Assembly (NCBI GenBank): GCA_035631315.1
Contig: DASQIZ010000035.1
Location: forward strand, 17,190 to 81,189
DNA length: 64,000 nucleotides
Origin: 40CM-2-70-7 sp035631315
GTDB lineage: Bacteria; Gemmatimonadota; Gemmatimonadetes; Gemmatimonadales; GWC2-71-9
Reading direction: 5' to 3'
Of this stretch, positions 6,731-15,997 are shown in pieces. The notes below the pieces were generated by a model. It saw nothing but the letters and a program-made list of their open reading frames with translations, was not told the DNA's origin and did not search any database. A program made the translations under genes and the position numbers. How positions within the stretch are numbered: the stretch's first letter is position 1; each line of letters opens with the position of its first letter.

Positions 6731-8245
6731 ATGACTGGCTGGGTCGGGATACTCATAGCCGTGCTCGGCGGTGCGGTGGCCGCGGGCGCGGCTTTTTATG
6801 TCATCGGGCGACGGCTCGAACGCCGGATCGCCACCCTCACGTCATTCAACGCCGAGCGCGAGCACACGCGGCAGCTCGATGAGGCCAAGCAGGCACGGTC
6901 TCTCGAAGTGAAGGAAGAGCTGCTGCGCGCGCGCGAAGGGCTCGAGCGCGAGCTGCTGGGGCGCCGGCAGGAAGTGGAACGGCGCCAGCAGACCCTCGAC
7001 AACAAAGTCACCGACATCGAGAATCGCCAGCGGCACCTCGGCCGCCAGGAAGAGGCGCTGAAGGAGCGGGAGAAGGGCATCGCGGCCCTGGAAACTGAGG
7101 GCCGGGCGCGCCTCGAGCGGGTGGCGGGACTTTCCGCGGTCGATGCCAAGCAGGAGCTGGTGCGGGCGCTCGAAGACGAGGCGCGCAGTGATGCGGCCGC
7201 CCTGGTGCGCGACATCAAGGAACAGGCCAAGAAGAACGCCGACCGCGAGGCGCGGAAGATCGTCGCCATCGCGATCCAGAGAATTGCGGCGGAGCAAACC
7301 GCCGAGTCGACGGTGGCGGCAGTACCACTCCCCTCGGATGAGATGAAAGGCCGCATCATCGGCCGCGAGGGCCGGAACATCCGGGCCTTCGAGACCGCGA
7401 CGGGCGTGGATGTCATCATCGATGACACGCCCGACACGGTCGTGGTGTCGTGCTTCGATCCCGTGCGGCGCGAGGTCGGCCGCCTGGCGCTCGAGCGCCT
7501 CATTGCCGACGGCCGAATCCACCCGGGCCGCATCGAAGAAATCGTGAACAAGGCCCGGGAAGAGATCGACGCCGGCATCATCGAGGCGGGGGAGCAGGCG
7601 GCGTATGATACCGGCATCCACGGTCTCCATCCCGAGCTCATCAAGCTCGTGGGCCGGATGAAGTACCGGACGTCGTACGGGCAGAACATCCTCGAGCACT
7701 CGAAGGAAGTCGCATGGCTCGCCGGCATGATGGCGGCCGAGCTGAAGCTCGACGTCCTCTTGTCCAAGCGCGGGGCGCTCCTCCACGACGTGGGCAAGGT
7801 GCTGACGCACGAGCACGAGGGCACGCACGTGCAGCTGGGCGTCGAGGTCGCGACCAAGTACGGTGAGCATCCGGTGGTGATCAACTGCATCGCCGCGCAC
7901 CATGACGACGTGCCGCACGAATCCGCCATCAGCGTGATCGTGCAGGCCGCCGATGCCATCTCCGGGTCCCGTCCTGGCGCCCGGCGCGAAGCATTCGAGA
8001 CCTACGTCAAGCGTCTGGGCCAGCTCGAGGACATCGCCAGCTCGTATCAGGGTGTGGAGAAAGTCTTCGCGATCCAGGCGGGTCGGGAAGTGCGCGTGGT
8101 CGTCACCCCGAACACGGTGGATGACCAGGGCGCGATTCGCCTTTCCCAGGACATCGCGCGGAAGATCGAGAGTGAAGTGCAATACCCGGGGCAGATCCGG
8201 GTCGTCGTGGTGCGCGAGACTCGCGCCGTCGACGTGGCCAAGTGA
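6731..8245 (+). CDS. rny: Ribonuclease Y
   Basis: RNase Y is a membrane-anchored endoribonuclease that starts mRNA decay. The 504 residues show an N-terminal transmembrane helix (about 5-25), a long charged coiled coil (about 30-180), a KH domain with GRIIGREGRNIRAFE (near residue 210), and an HD domain with metal-binding LLHDVGK and later AAHHDD. Length and order match the family. Confidence 0.97.
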   Translation: MTGWVGILIAVLGGAVAAGAAFYVIGRRLERRIATLTSFNAEREHTRQLDEAKQARSLEVKEELLRAREGLERELLGRRQEVERRQQTLDNKVTDIENRQRHLGRQEEALKEREKGIAALETEGRARLERVAGLSAVDAKQELVRALEDEARSDAAALVRDIKEQAKKNADREARKIVAIAIQRIAAEQTAESTVAAVPLPSDEMKGRIIGREGRNIRAFETATGVDVIIDDTPDTVVVSCFDPVRREVGRLALERLIADGRIHPGRIEEIVNKAREEIDAGIIEAGEQAAYDTGIHGLHPELIKLVGRMKYRTSYGQNILEHSKEVAWLAGMMAAELKLDVLLSKRGALLHDVGKVLTHEHEGTHVQLGVEVATKYGEHPVVINCIAAHHDDVPHESAISVIVQAADAISGSRPGARREAFETYVKRLGQLEDIASSYQGVEKVFAIQAGREVRVVVTPNTVDDQGAIRLSQDIARKIESEVQYPGQIRVVVVRETRAVDVAK

Positions 8246-8259
8246 TCCAGGGGGACTGA

Positions 8260-9150
8260 GTGGCGGAAGCGCAGCTGATTGACGGGACGGCCATTGGAAA
8301 GTCCATGCGGGCCGAGCTCGCAGGCGACATCGCGTCCCTCGGCCAGAAGGGTGTGAAGCCCGGACTCGCGGTGGTGCTGGTGGGGGAGAACCCCGCCTCC
8401 CAGGTCTACGTGAGGATGAAAGGGAAGGCCTGCGAAGAAGCGGGCATGCACTCCGAGACCATCAGGCTGCCGGTCGAGACGTCCGAGGCCGACCTGCTGG
8501 CGGTGGTCGATCGTCTCAACGCCGATCCGAAGATTCACGGCATGCTCGTCCAGCTCCCGCTCCCCAAGCACATCAACTCCGAGCGCGTGCTGCTCCGCAT
8601 CGATCCGGCCAAGGACGTCGACGGGTTTCATCCCGTCAACGTCGGCAAGGTCTCGATCGGAGATCCGACGGGGTTCCGGCCCGCGACGCCGTACGGTGTG
8701 CAGAAACTGCTGCTCCGGACCAACGTCGAGACCAAGGGCGCGCACGCGGTCATCGTCGGACGCTCCAACATCGTGGGCCGGCCGATGGCCGCGCTGCTCC
8801 TGCAGAATGGTCCCGGCGGCAACGCCACCGTCACCGTCTGCCATTCGAATACGCGTGACATCGGGTCGGTCACGAGACAAGCCGACATCCTGATCGTCGC
8901 CATTGGCAAGCCGGAATTCGTCACCGGCACCATGGTGAAGCCGGGGGCCGTGGTGATCGACGTCGGCGTGAATCGCGTGGACGATCCATCTGCCAAGAAC
9001 GGATACCGGCTGGTCGGCGACGTGCAGTTCCATGAAGCGAAGAAGGTCGCGTCGGCCATCACGCCGGTGCCCGGCGGCGTCGGGCCGATGACCATCACGA
9101 TGCTGCTGTATAACACGGTACAGGCCGCCCAGCAGTGGACCGCCCGGTAG
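8260..9150 (+). CDS. folD: Methylenetetrahydrofolate dehydrogenase/cyclohydrolase
   Basis: This bifunctional enzyme converts 5,10-methylene-THF to 10-formyl-THF using NADP. It has 296 residues and a GTG start. The catalytic Tyr-x3-Lys pair is in YVRMKGKACEEAG, the QLPLP motif and KDVDGFHP are present, and the Rossmann motif is VGRSNIVGRPMA. The usual PCTP of the substrate loop reads PATPYGV here, so the Cys is replaced by Ala. Confidence 0.96.
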   Translation: MAEAQLIDGTAIGKSMRAELAGDIASLGQKGVKPGLAVVLVGENPASQVYVRMKGKACEEAGMHSETIRLPVETSEADLLAVVDRLNADPKIHGMLVQLPLPKHINSERVLLRIDPAKDVDGFHPVNVGKVSIGDPTGFRPATPYGVQKLLLRTNVETKGAHAVIVGRSNIVGRPMAALLLQNGPGGNATVTVCHSNTRDIGSVTRQADILIVAIGKPEFVTGTMVKPGAVVIDVGVNRVDDPSAKNGYRLVGDVQFHEAKKVASAITPVPGGVGPMTITMLLYNTVQAAQQWTAR

Positions 9151-9152
9151 AC

Positions 9153-10295
9153 ATGTTCGGCGCCGTCGCGCCGGATGGTGCCTGGAGCGTGTCGGCCGTG
9201 AACCGCCGGGCCAAGGCGGCGATCGAGCAGACCCTCGAGCCCATGTGGGTCGAGGGCGAGATGACGGGGCTCAAGGACTTCGGCGGGAACCTGTATTTCT
9301 CGCTGCGTGACAGTCTCTCGCAGCTCCGCTGCGTCATGTTTCGGGACGACGCCCGCCGGCTGCCTGCTCACCCCACCGAGGGCATGAAGGTCTACGCCTT
9401 CGGCCGGGCCACCATCTATGAAAAGCGTGGCGAATACCAGCTGAATGTGACGCGCCTGATGTCCACCGAAGCGGGTGGGCTCTTTCGCATTGCGTTCGAG
9501 AAGGCCAAGGCGGCACTCGCGAAGGATGGCATCCTCGATCGTCCTCGCCGGCAGATCCCTCCGTATCCCCGCTGGATCGCCGTCGTTACGAGCGTCGATG
9601 GGGCGGCGCTTCGGGACATTCTGAAAGTCGCGAGCCAGCGGTGGCCCGTCGCCCAGATCGCCGTGATCGACACGCGGGTGCAGGGAGAGGGTGCGGTCGA
9701 TGAAGTCGTCCGCGCGCTCCAGGTCATTTCCAAGCTGACGAAGGTCGATGTGGCAATCGTGGGGCGGGGAGGCGGTTCGAAGGAAGACCTCCAGGTCTTC
9801 AATGAAGAGCGCGTCGCCCGCGCCGTCGCCGCGGTACCCGTGCCGGTGATCTCCGCGGTCGGCCACGAGACGGACGTCACGCTGTGTGATCTGGTCGCAG
9901 ATCATCGGGCGGCAACGCCGACGGACGCCGCCCGGCTCGCCACCCCCGACCGAGCGGAGGTGCAGAGTGACCTCGAGCACCTCGGCGCACGGCTGGCGCG
10001 TGGCCTTGAGCACCGCACCACTCGCATGGAAGAGCGCCTGGCGCGCATGACGGACGGTCTCCTCCGTGGGGTGGACCGCCGCCTCGAGTCCCTCACCTAT
10101 CGCCTCTCCGTCGTCAGCGGCCGGCTCGACGCCCTCTCGCCGCTCGGCACCTTCGCGCGCGGCTTCGCGGTCCCCCGTGACGGGACTGGGCGGGTACTTC
10201 GTCGCATGGCTGACTTCCACCCAGGCGACCCCTTCGATCTGCGGGTGGTCGATGGCACCATCAAAGCCCAAGTAAGAAAAAACGACGGCAACTGA
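9153..10295 (+). CDS. xseA: Exodeoxyribonuclease VII large subunit
   Basis: XseA forms the catalytic core of ExoVII, which degrades single-stranded DNA to oligonucleotides. An OB-fold region (WVEGEMTGLKDFGGNLYFSL) precedes the core motifs VVTSVDGAALRDI, GRGGGSKEDL and SAVGHETDVTLCD. ATG 9153 lies just after the folD stop. A GTG at 9135 would add six residues and overlap folD. At about 380 residues it is shorter than the E. coli enzyme, mainly in the C-terminal coiled coil. Coupled to xseB by TGATG. Confidence 0.95.
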   Translation: MFGAVAPDGAWSVSAVNRRAKAAIEQTLEPMWVEGEMTGLKDFGGNLYFSLRDSLSQLRCVMFRDDARRLPAHPTEGMKVYAFGRATIYEKRGEYQLNVTRLMSTEAGGLFRIAFEKAKAALAKDGILDRPRRQIPPYPRWIAVVTSVDGAALRDILKVASQRWPVAQIAVIDTRVQGEGAVDEVVRALQVISKLTKVDVAIVGRGGGSKEDLQVFNEERVARAVAAVPVPVISAVGHETDVTLCDLVADHRAATPTDAARLATPDRAEVQSDLEHLGARLARGLEHRTTRMEERLARMTDGLLRGVDRRLESLTYRLSVVSGRLDALSPLGTFARGFAVPRDGTGRVLRRMADFHPGDPFDLRVVDGTIKAQVRKNDGN

Positions 10296-10519
10296 TGGCC
10301 ACTCAACCAGACTTCGGGAAGGAATTGGAGCGCCTCGAGGCCATCGTGCGCCAACTCGAAACGCCCGACTTGGACCTCGACCAGGCGCTGAAGTTGTTTG
10401 AAGAAGGTGTCGAGCGCCTACGCTCCGCGCGCGACCGGCTGAACGCCGCCCAGGCGAAGGTGAAGCAGGTCCTCTCCGACCACGCCGGAACGCTCAAGGT
10501 TGACGACCTCGACGGCTGA
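10295..10519 (+). CDS. xseB: Exodeoxyribonuclease VII small subunit
   Basis: This 74-residue helical protein has the family pattern FGKELERLEAIVRQLE, then LDLDQALKLFEEGVERLR. Several copies wrap the XseA coiled coil. The ATG overlaps the xseA stop (TGATG), which fits production of two subunits in a fixed ratio. Confidence 0.95.
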   Translation: MATQPDFGKELERLEAIVRQLETPDLDLDQALKLFEEGVERLRSARDRLNAAQAKVKQVLSDHAGTLKVDDLDG

Positions 10520-11429
10520 GACGGCGCCCAGGGGTCTCGACGCGTACCTGATCGACTGCCGGCAGCGGGTCGACGCGGTCCTGGCCGAGTGGAGCGAGGA
10601 GGGCGCGAAATTCTGGGCGCCTTCCGTCGCCGCCGCGGTACGCTACAGCCTCCTGTCTCCCGGCAAGCGCCTTCGACCCACGCTCGTCTTCAGCGCCTAC
10701 GAATCGCTCGGCGGTGGGGAGGGGGCGATCGCGGAGCTCGCAGCCGCCGTGGAAGTGGTCCACGCCTACTCCCTGGTCCACGACGACCTCCCCTGCATGG
10801 ACAATGACGATCTGCGCCGGGGCCGCCCCACGACGCACCGCGCCTTCGACGTGCCCACCGCCACGCGCGCGGGCTACCACATGGTGGCGCTCGCCGCCCG
10901 GGTGTTGGCGCGGGGCATGGCCCGGCTGGGCCTGTCACCCGAACGCCAGCGGGACATCGCGCTCGAGCTCTTCCGGGCGGCAGGCGCCGGCGGCATGATC
11001 GGCGGCCAGGCGCTCGATCTCGAGGGGGAAGGTGGCGGACTCGATCTCGCCGGCCTCCGCGAAGTCCACGCCCGGAAGACCGGGGCGCTCATCGCCGCCT
11101 CCTGCGTGATCGGGGCGCTCGCCGCCGGTGAAAATGTGCCGGCCCAGCGGATCGAAGCCCTGCGGGGCTATGGCGAGTCCATCGGCCTCGCCTTTCAGAT
11201 CGCCGATGACGTGCTGGACACGACGGCCACCTCGGATCAGCTGGGAAAGACGGCCGGGAAGGACGAGGCGCAGGACAAGACCACCTTCGTGACCCTCCTG
11301 GGGGTCGGGGCGGCCCGGGAAGAGGCGGAGCGGCTCTCCGCCGCGGCGGTGGCCCGCCTGCTCTCGGCGGGGTTAGTTTCCCCTACACTGGTGGAGTTGG
11401 CGCACTATATCGTGACCCGGCCCAACTGA
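10500..11429 (+). CDS. ispA: Short-chain polyprenyl diphosphate synthase (FPP/GGPP type)
   Basis: This trans-prenyltransferase condenses IPP with allylic diphosphates. The first aspartate-rich motif is DDLPCMDNDD, with the two-residue insertion of bacterial IspA-type enzymes. The second is ADDVLD, and GKRLRP binds IPP. The TTG start at 10500 overlaps xseB by 20 nt. With dxs immediately downstream it supplies precursors for quinones and undecaprenyl carriers. Product chain length cannot be read safely from the sequence. Confidence 0.92.
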   Translation: MTTSTAETAPRGLDAYLIDCRQRVDAVLAEWSEEGAKFWAPSVAAAVRYSLLSPGKRLRPTLVFSAYESLGGGEGAIAELAAAVEVVHAYSLVHDDLPCMDNDDLRRGRPTTHRAFDVPTATRAGYHMVALAARVLARGMARLGLSPERQRDIALELFRAAGAGGMIGGQALDLEGEGGGLDLAGLREVHARKTGALIAASCVIGALAAGENVPAQRIEALRGYGESIGLAFQIADDVLDTTATSDQLGKTAGKDEAQDKTTFVTLLGVGAAREEAERLSAAAVARLLSAGLVSPTLVELAHYIVTRPN

Positions 11430-11430
11430 C

Positions 11431-11513
11431 AGGAATTGGGGATTTCGGATTGCCGATTGCGGATTGAACCGCCCGTCGAATCCGCAATCAGAAATCCGCA
11501 ATCCGCAATGAGG
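11431..11513 (+). repeat. Paired heptamer arrays between ispA and dxs
   Basis: Units of consensus GCGGATT run head to tail from 11431 to 11465. After a 13-nt spacer the complementary units (AATCCGC) run from 11479 to 11506, followed by a degenerate one. The arms can fold into a hairpin of about 28 bp with four or five mismatches. The right arm ends at the dxs Shine-Dalgarno (AGGGAG 11511-11516), so it may act on dxs translation or mRNA stability. Confidence 0.85.
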
Positions 11514-11520
11514 GAGACCC

Positions 11521-13419
11521 GTGACCCTACTGGATTCGATCTCCGGCCCTTCGGACGTGAAGCAGCTGACTCCGGAGCAGTTGCAGCCGCTCGCGGACGA
11601 GGTACGCCAGCGCCTCATCGAAGTCGTCTCCCAGACCGGCGGGCACATCGGCGCCGGCCTCGGCGTCGTCGAGCTCACCGTGGCGCTGTGCCGCGCCTTC
11701 GATTCTCCCAAGGACAAGATCGTCTGGGACGTGGGGCACCAGGGCTACCCCTGGAAGATCCTCACGGGCCGGAATGACCGGTTCCACACCCTCCGGCAAC
11801 CCGGGGGACTGAACGGCTTCCTGCGTCGCAGTGAGAGTCCGCACGATCAGTTCGGCGCGGGACACGCGGGGACCGCGCTCTCGGCGGCCTTCGGCATGGC
11901 CGCGGCGCGCGATCTGTCGGGTGACGACTACCGCGTCGTGGCGGTGGTCGGCGATGGCGCGATGACGTGCGGCTTGCCATACGAAGCCCTGAACAACGCG
12001 GGCCACTCCAACCGTGACATCATCTTCGTCCTGAACGACAACGGGATGTCGATCGCGCCCAACGTCGGTGCGATGAGCAAATATCTGGGATCGATGATCG
12101 CGAACCCGCTGACCGTGCGGGTGCGTGAAATCGCGAAGGGCATGATCGAGCGGGCGTCGCACCTCGTGGGCGGCCCGAAACTCGTGGAATTCGCGAAGAC
12201 GGTCGAAGAGAGCGTGAAGAATCTCTGGTCGCCCGGCATGCTCTTCGAGGAGCTCGGGTTCCGTTATTTCGGGCCGATCGACGGACATAACATCGACCAG
12301 ATGCTCTCGACCTTCGAGATCGTGAAATCTCTGAAGGGCCCGCGCGTGGTGCACGTGCTGACCCACAAGGGGAAGGGCTTCCCGCACCCCGAACCCGATA
12401 TCGAGAAGTTCCACGCCCGGGCGCCGTACGATCCGGTCACCGGCAAACTGAAGCCGGTGGCTCCCGGCGCTCCGCAGTGGACCAAGGTCTTCGGCGACGC
12501 GCTGGTACAGCTCGGCGCCGAGTATCCCCATCTGGTGACGATCACGGCGGCGATGCCGTCGGGCACGGGCACCACCGGATTCCAGAAGGCATATCCCGAG
12601 CGGTTTTTCGACGTCGGCATCGCCGAGGGACACGCGACGACCTTCGCCGCGGGTTTGGCAACGCAGGGCATTCGGCCGGTCGTGGCGATCTACTCCACGT
12701 TCCTGCAGCGGGCGTACGACAACATCATCCACGACGTCGCCATCCAGAAACTGCCGGTGATCTTTGCGATGGACCGTGCGGGAATGGTGGGCGATGACGG
12801 GCAGACCCACATGGGTCTCTACGACATCGCGTATCTGCTCGCGGTGCCCGGCATGACCGTCACCGCGCCGCGCGACGGGAGAGAGCTGGTGGGCCTGATG
12901 CGCTGCGCCCTCCAGCACGACGGTCCGTTCTCTCTCCGCTATCCGCGCGACAAGACGCCCGGCGAGGTGCCTCCCGCATCGGAGATCCAGGCGGTGCCGT
13001 ACGGAACCTGGGAGATTCTACGGAAGGGGAAGGACGGGGCCATTCTCGCCGTCGGCGTGATGTGCCGGCCCGCGCTGGCGGCCGCCGAACAGCTCGCCGC
13101 TGACGGGTGGGACCTCACGGTGGTGAACTGCCGCTTCCTGAAGCCGCTCGACCGCGTGACCCTCGACGCTCTGGTACACGACCATCAGCTGCTGCTGACG
13201 GTGGAAGACGGCACGGTGGTGAACGGCTTCGGCGCGCACCTCGCCGGCGTGGTCGAGACCACGTCGCCGGGCGTGCGGGTGGTCCCGCTGGGAGTCCCCG
13301 ACCGGATCTACGAGCACGCCCCGCGTGCGCAGCAGCTCGCGGAGGTCGGACTCACCGCTGAGGGTATCGTGACGCGCTTCCGGGCGCTCGCGGCCGAGGA
13401 GTCGCTCACTCCAAAATGA
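11521..13419 (+). CDS. dxs: 1-deoxy-D-xylulose-5-phosphate synthase
   Basis: Dxs makes DXP from pyruvate and glyceraldehyde 3-phosphate with thiamine diphosphate and is the entry step of the MEP pathway. The 632-residue protein shows the ThDP motif GDGAMTCG ending in VLNDN, the catalytic region DVGIAEGHA, and the C-terminal transketolase domain. GTG 11521 has AGGGAG upstream. dxr lies about 33 kb away in the same window. Confidence 0.97.
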   Translation: MTLLDSISGPSDVKQLTPEQLQPLADEVRQRLIEVVSQTGGHIGAGLGVVELTVALCRAFDSPKDKIVWDVGHQGYPWKILTGRNDRFHTLRQPGGLNGFLRRSESPHDQFGAGHAGTALSAAFGMAAARDLSGDDYRVVAVVGDGAMTCGLPYEALNNAGHSNRDIIFVLNDNGMSIAPNVGAMSKYLGSMIANPLTVRVREIAKGMIERASHLVGGPKLVEFAKTVEESVKNLWSPGMLFEELGFRYFGPIDGHNIDQMLSTFEIVKSLKGPRVVHVLTHKGKGFPHPEPDIEKFHARAPYDPVTGKLKPVAPGAPQWTKVFGDALVQLGAEYPHLVTITAAMPSGTGTTGFQKAYPERFFDVGIAEGHATTFAAGLATQGIRPVVAIYSTFLQRAYDNIIHDVAIQKLPVIFAMDRAGMVGDDGQTHMGLYDIAYLLAVPGMTVTAPRDGRELVGLMRCALQHDGPFSLRYPRDKTPGEVPPASEIQAVPYGTWEILRKGKDGAILAVGVMCRPALAAAEQLAADGWDLTVVNCRFLKPLDRVTLDALVHDHQLLLTVEDGTVVNGFGAHLAGVVETTSPGVRVVPLGVPDRIYEHAPRAQQLAEVGLTAEGIVTRFRALAAEESLTPK

Positions 13420-14288
13420 ACGTCGGGGTCGTCGGCAACGCCAATTACCGCGACCTCGGCGTGGTCCTCGCCCAACTGGCGGCGGCGGCCCCCAAGCTCG
13501 GCGTCACCTTCCATGCCGAGCCCGATCTCCTGAAGTTGTGGCCCCAGCAACAGCCCGCCACGCTCTCCGATCCCTCCAAGCTCGACTGTCTCCTCACCCT
13601 CGGCGGGGACGGGACGCTGTTGCGCGGCGCCCGCCTCCTGAAGGGTGCGCAGACCCCCATCCTCGGCGTCAATCTCGGCCGGGTCGGATTTCTGACGACC
13701 GCGTCGGTGCAGAGTCTCGACTGGGCGCTCGATGCCCTGGTGCGCGGTGCCTACGCCACCGAGCCGCGGCTCGCGCTCGTCTCGACGATTGAGCACAAGC
13801 AGGGACCTCCCAAGACGGAACCGCTGGTGCTGAACGACGTCGCGGTGCACAAGGGCGGGGTGGCGCGCGTCGTGCGGCTTCGCGTGTTCGTCGATGGCGA
13901 TGAAGTCGGGCAATACTCCGCCGATGGCATCATCATCTCCACGCCCACGGGCTCGACCGCCTACTCGATGTCCGCGGGCGGACCCATCGTGGTCCCCGGC
14001 GTCGATGCGATCGTGGTCACCGCCATTTGCCCGCACACGCTGGCGGTGCGGCCTCTGGTGCTGCCGTCCAGCTCCGTCGTTGCGGTCGAACCGATTCCGC
14101 CCTGGACCGACGACGTGATGGTGTCGTTCGACGGGCAAGTCGGGACGACCATTCCCCCCGGGGACCGCCTGTTGGTCCGGCGTGCGGAGAAGCCCGTGTT
14201 GCTGGTGCGCCTGGGACCCGAGGGGTTCTTCGCGCGCATGCGGAAGAAGCTGCATTGGGGAGACCTCTCTGACCGCGAGCGCCGGTAG
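13416..14288 (+). CDS. nadK: NAD kinase
   Basis: It phosphorylates NAD to NADP. The GGDGT motif (LLTLGGDGTLLRGARLL) and the later STPTGSTAYSMSAGGPIV motif are both present in 290 residues. ATG 13416 overlaps the dxs stop as ATGA, and the gene is followed directly by recN, a common pairing. Confidence 0.96.
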   Translation: MNVGVVGNANYRDLGVVLAQLAAAAPKLGVTFHAEPDLLKLWPQQQPATLSDPSKLDCLLTLGGDGTLLRGARLLKGAQTPILGVNLGRVGFLTTASVQSLDWALDALVRGAYATEPRLALVSTIEHKQGPPKTEPLVLNDVAVHKGGVARVVRLRVFVDGDEVGQYSADGIIISTPTGSTAYSMSAGGPIVVPGVDAIVVTAICPHTLAVRPLVLPSSSVVAVEPIPPWTDDVMVSFDGQVGTTIPPGDRLLVRRAEKPVLLVRLGPEGFFARMRKKLHWGDLSDRERR

Positions 14289-15997
14289 TGCTGGCTGAGC
14301 TGCGCGTTCGTGATCTCGCCGTCATCGCCGACGTCACTCTGAAGCTCGCTCCCGGTCTCAACGTGCTGACTGGCGAGACCGGTGCGGGCAAGTCGATGCT
14401 CGTGGACGCCCTGGCCCTGCTTCTGGGTGAGCGCGCGTCCGGAGATGTGGTCCGTCCCGGCGCCGAGAAGACGGTGGTGGAGGGGGCCTTTGATCTCGCT
14501 GGAGCCGGCGGCATCCGCGCCGTCGCCGATGAGCTCGGCGTCGATCTCTCCGAGGAAACGCTCGTCATCCGTCGCGAGGTCTATCCCGAAGGCCGGTCCC
14601 GCGCCTGGGTGAATGGGTCGCCCACGACGGTCGGCGTCCTTGCGCAGCTGGGTGCCGCCCTGGTCGATCTCCACGGTCAGCACGAGACCCAATCGCTGGT
14701 GCGGGGTGAGGCCCAGTCCGAGATCCTCGACGCGTACGCGGACGCGCAGGTCGAGCGGACCGCGGCCCGCGATGCCCACATGCGGTGGCAGGGGGCGGTC
14801 GCGCGGGAGAACGAGCTCAAAGGCAAGCAGGAGGAGGTTCGCCGGAAGGCCGATTATCTCCGGCATGTCGTCGAGGAAATCGCGAAGGCCGCACCGAAGG
14901 TCGGGGAAGACGAGGCGCTCGAGACTGAGGCCAAGAAGCTCGCGAACGCCGAGGAGCTCGGCAGGTTGGCCCGGGAGCTGGAAAAGACCGCGGATCAATC
15001 AGCCCTCTCGAGAGGCGCGAAAGTGCTGGCGGGACTCGAGCGAATTGACCCCACCGTTGGGACGTGGCGCGAGATGCTCGACACGGCATTCGCGAATCTC
15101 CAGGAGCTGGCGGCTGCCGCGCGCGACTATGCCGCCGCGGTCGATGCCGATCCGGAGCGCCTGGCGACGATCGACCGCCGTCGTGACGTGCTCGACAAGC
15201 TCACACGGAAGTACGGTCCCGACATCCCCGATGTCCTCGCGACCCGCGACTCGTCCGCCCGGGAGCTGGACCTTCTGGATACCGCCGAGCTGGACTTGCG
15301 AGCCCTGGCCGAGGAGCGCGAACTGGCTTCCGGCGATTTCGTTCGTGCGTGCGAGGCCCTGTCCAACAAACGCAGGGCCGGCGCGAAGAAGCTGGCCAGC
15401 GCCGTGAATGACCACTTACCGTCACTCGGTCTCGGCGGAGGCACGTTCAGTCCCGGACTGCGACTCCTCCCTACTCCCTCCTCCCAGGGTGCGGAGGCGG
15501 TTTCGTTCGAGGTCGAGCTCTCTCCGGGCATGGGATCCAAGCCGCTCGCCCGCGTCGCCTCCGGCGGAGAGACCTCGCGCCTCATGCTCGCCCTCAAGGT
15601 GGTCCTCGCGGGTCACGACGCGATTCCAACGTTGGTGTTCGACGAAGTGGACCAGGGGATCGGCGGTGAAGTGGGTGGGAAAGTGGGAGGGGCGTTGGCC
15701 GAGGTCGCGGACGGACGTCAGGTACTGGTGATCACGCATCTCCCGCAGATCGCAGTCCGGGCGGACCACCACGTCGTCATTACCAAGGGTGCCCGGGGCG
15801 GCGTGGCCACCAGTGACATCCGTGCCGTGTCAGGAGACGACCGCACCCGCGAAGTGGCCCGCATGCTCGGCGACCCCGATCTCGAGGCTGCCCTGAAACA
15901 CGCGCGTGAACTGCTTAGAACAGCCCGTGAAACGCCCGGAACACGATCCGGAATGTCGTCGCCGCCGGCACCGAAGTCCCCGCGCCAAAGCCGCTGA
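14288..15997 (+). CDS. recN: DNA repair protein RecN
   Basis: RecN is an SMC-like ATPase acting at double-strand breaks. Walker A is GETGAGKS (about residues 32-39). A long coiled coil fills the middle, and the signature ASGGETSRLMLALK and Walker B LVFDEVDQGIGG lie near the C-terminus. The GTG start overlaps the nadK stop by 1 nt. The last 83 nt overlap the convergent outer-membrane gene and encode a Ser/Pro/Arg-rich tail without family character. A heptamer array adds a short Leu/Pro/Ser stretch near residue 395. Confidence 0.95.
   Translation: MLAELRVRDLAVIADVTLKLAPGLNVLTGETGAGKSMLVDALALLLGERASGDVVRPGAEKTVVEGAFDLAGAGGIRAVADELGVDLSEETLVIRREVYPEGRSRAWVNGSPTTVGVLAQLGAALVDLHGQHETQSLVRGEAQSEILDAYADAQVERTAARDAHMRWQGAVARENELKGKQEEVRRKADYLRHVVEEIAKAAPKVGEDEALETEAKKLANAEELGRLARELEKTADQSALSRGAKVLAGLERIDPTVGTWREMLDTAFANLQELAAAARDYAAAVDADPERLATIDRRRDVLDKLTRKYGPDIPDVLATRDSSARELDLLDTAELDLRALAEERELASGDFVRACEALSNKRRAGAKKLASAVNDHLPSLGLGGGTFSPGLRLLPTPSSQGAEAVSFEVELSPGMGSKPLARVASGGETSRLMLALKVVLAGHDAIPTLVFDEVDQGIGGEVGGKVGGALAEVADGRQVLVITHLPQIAVRADHHVVITKGARGGVATSDIRAVSGDDRTREVARMLGDPDLEAALKHARELLRTARETPGTRSGMSSPPAPKSPRQSR
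15465..15485 (+). repeat. Heptamer array in recN (three units)
   Basis: Three 7-nt units of consensus TCCTCCC lie in tandem. Their reverse complement GGGAGGA is the unit found on the plus strand in accC at 38823-38843. The array is in frame and translated as Leu/Pro/Thr/Ser residues. Confidence 0.6.
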
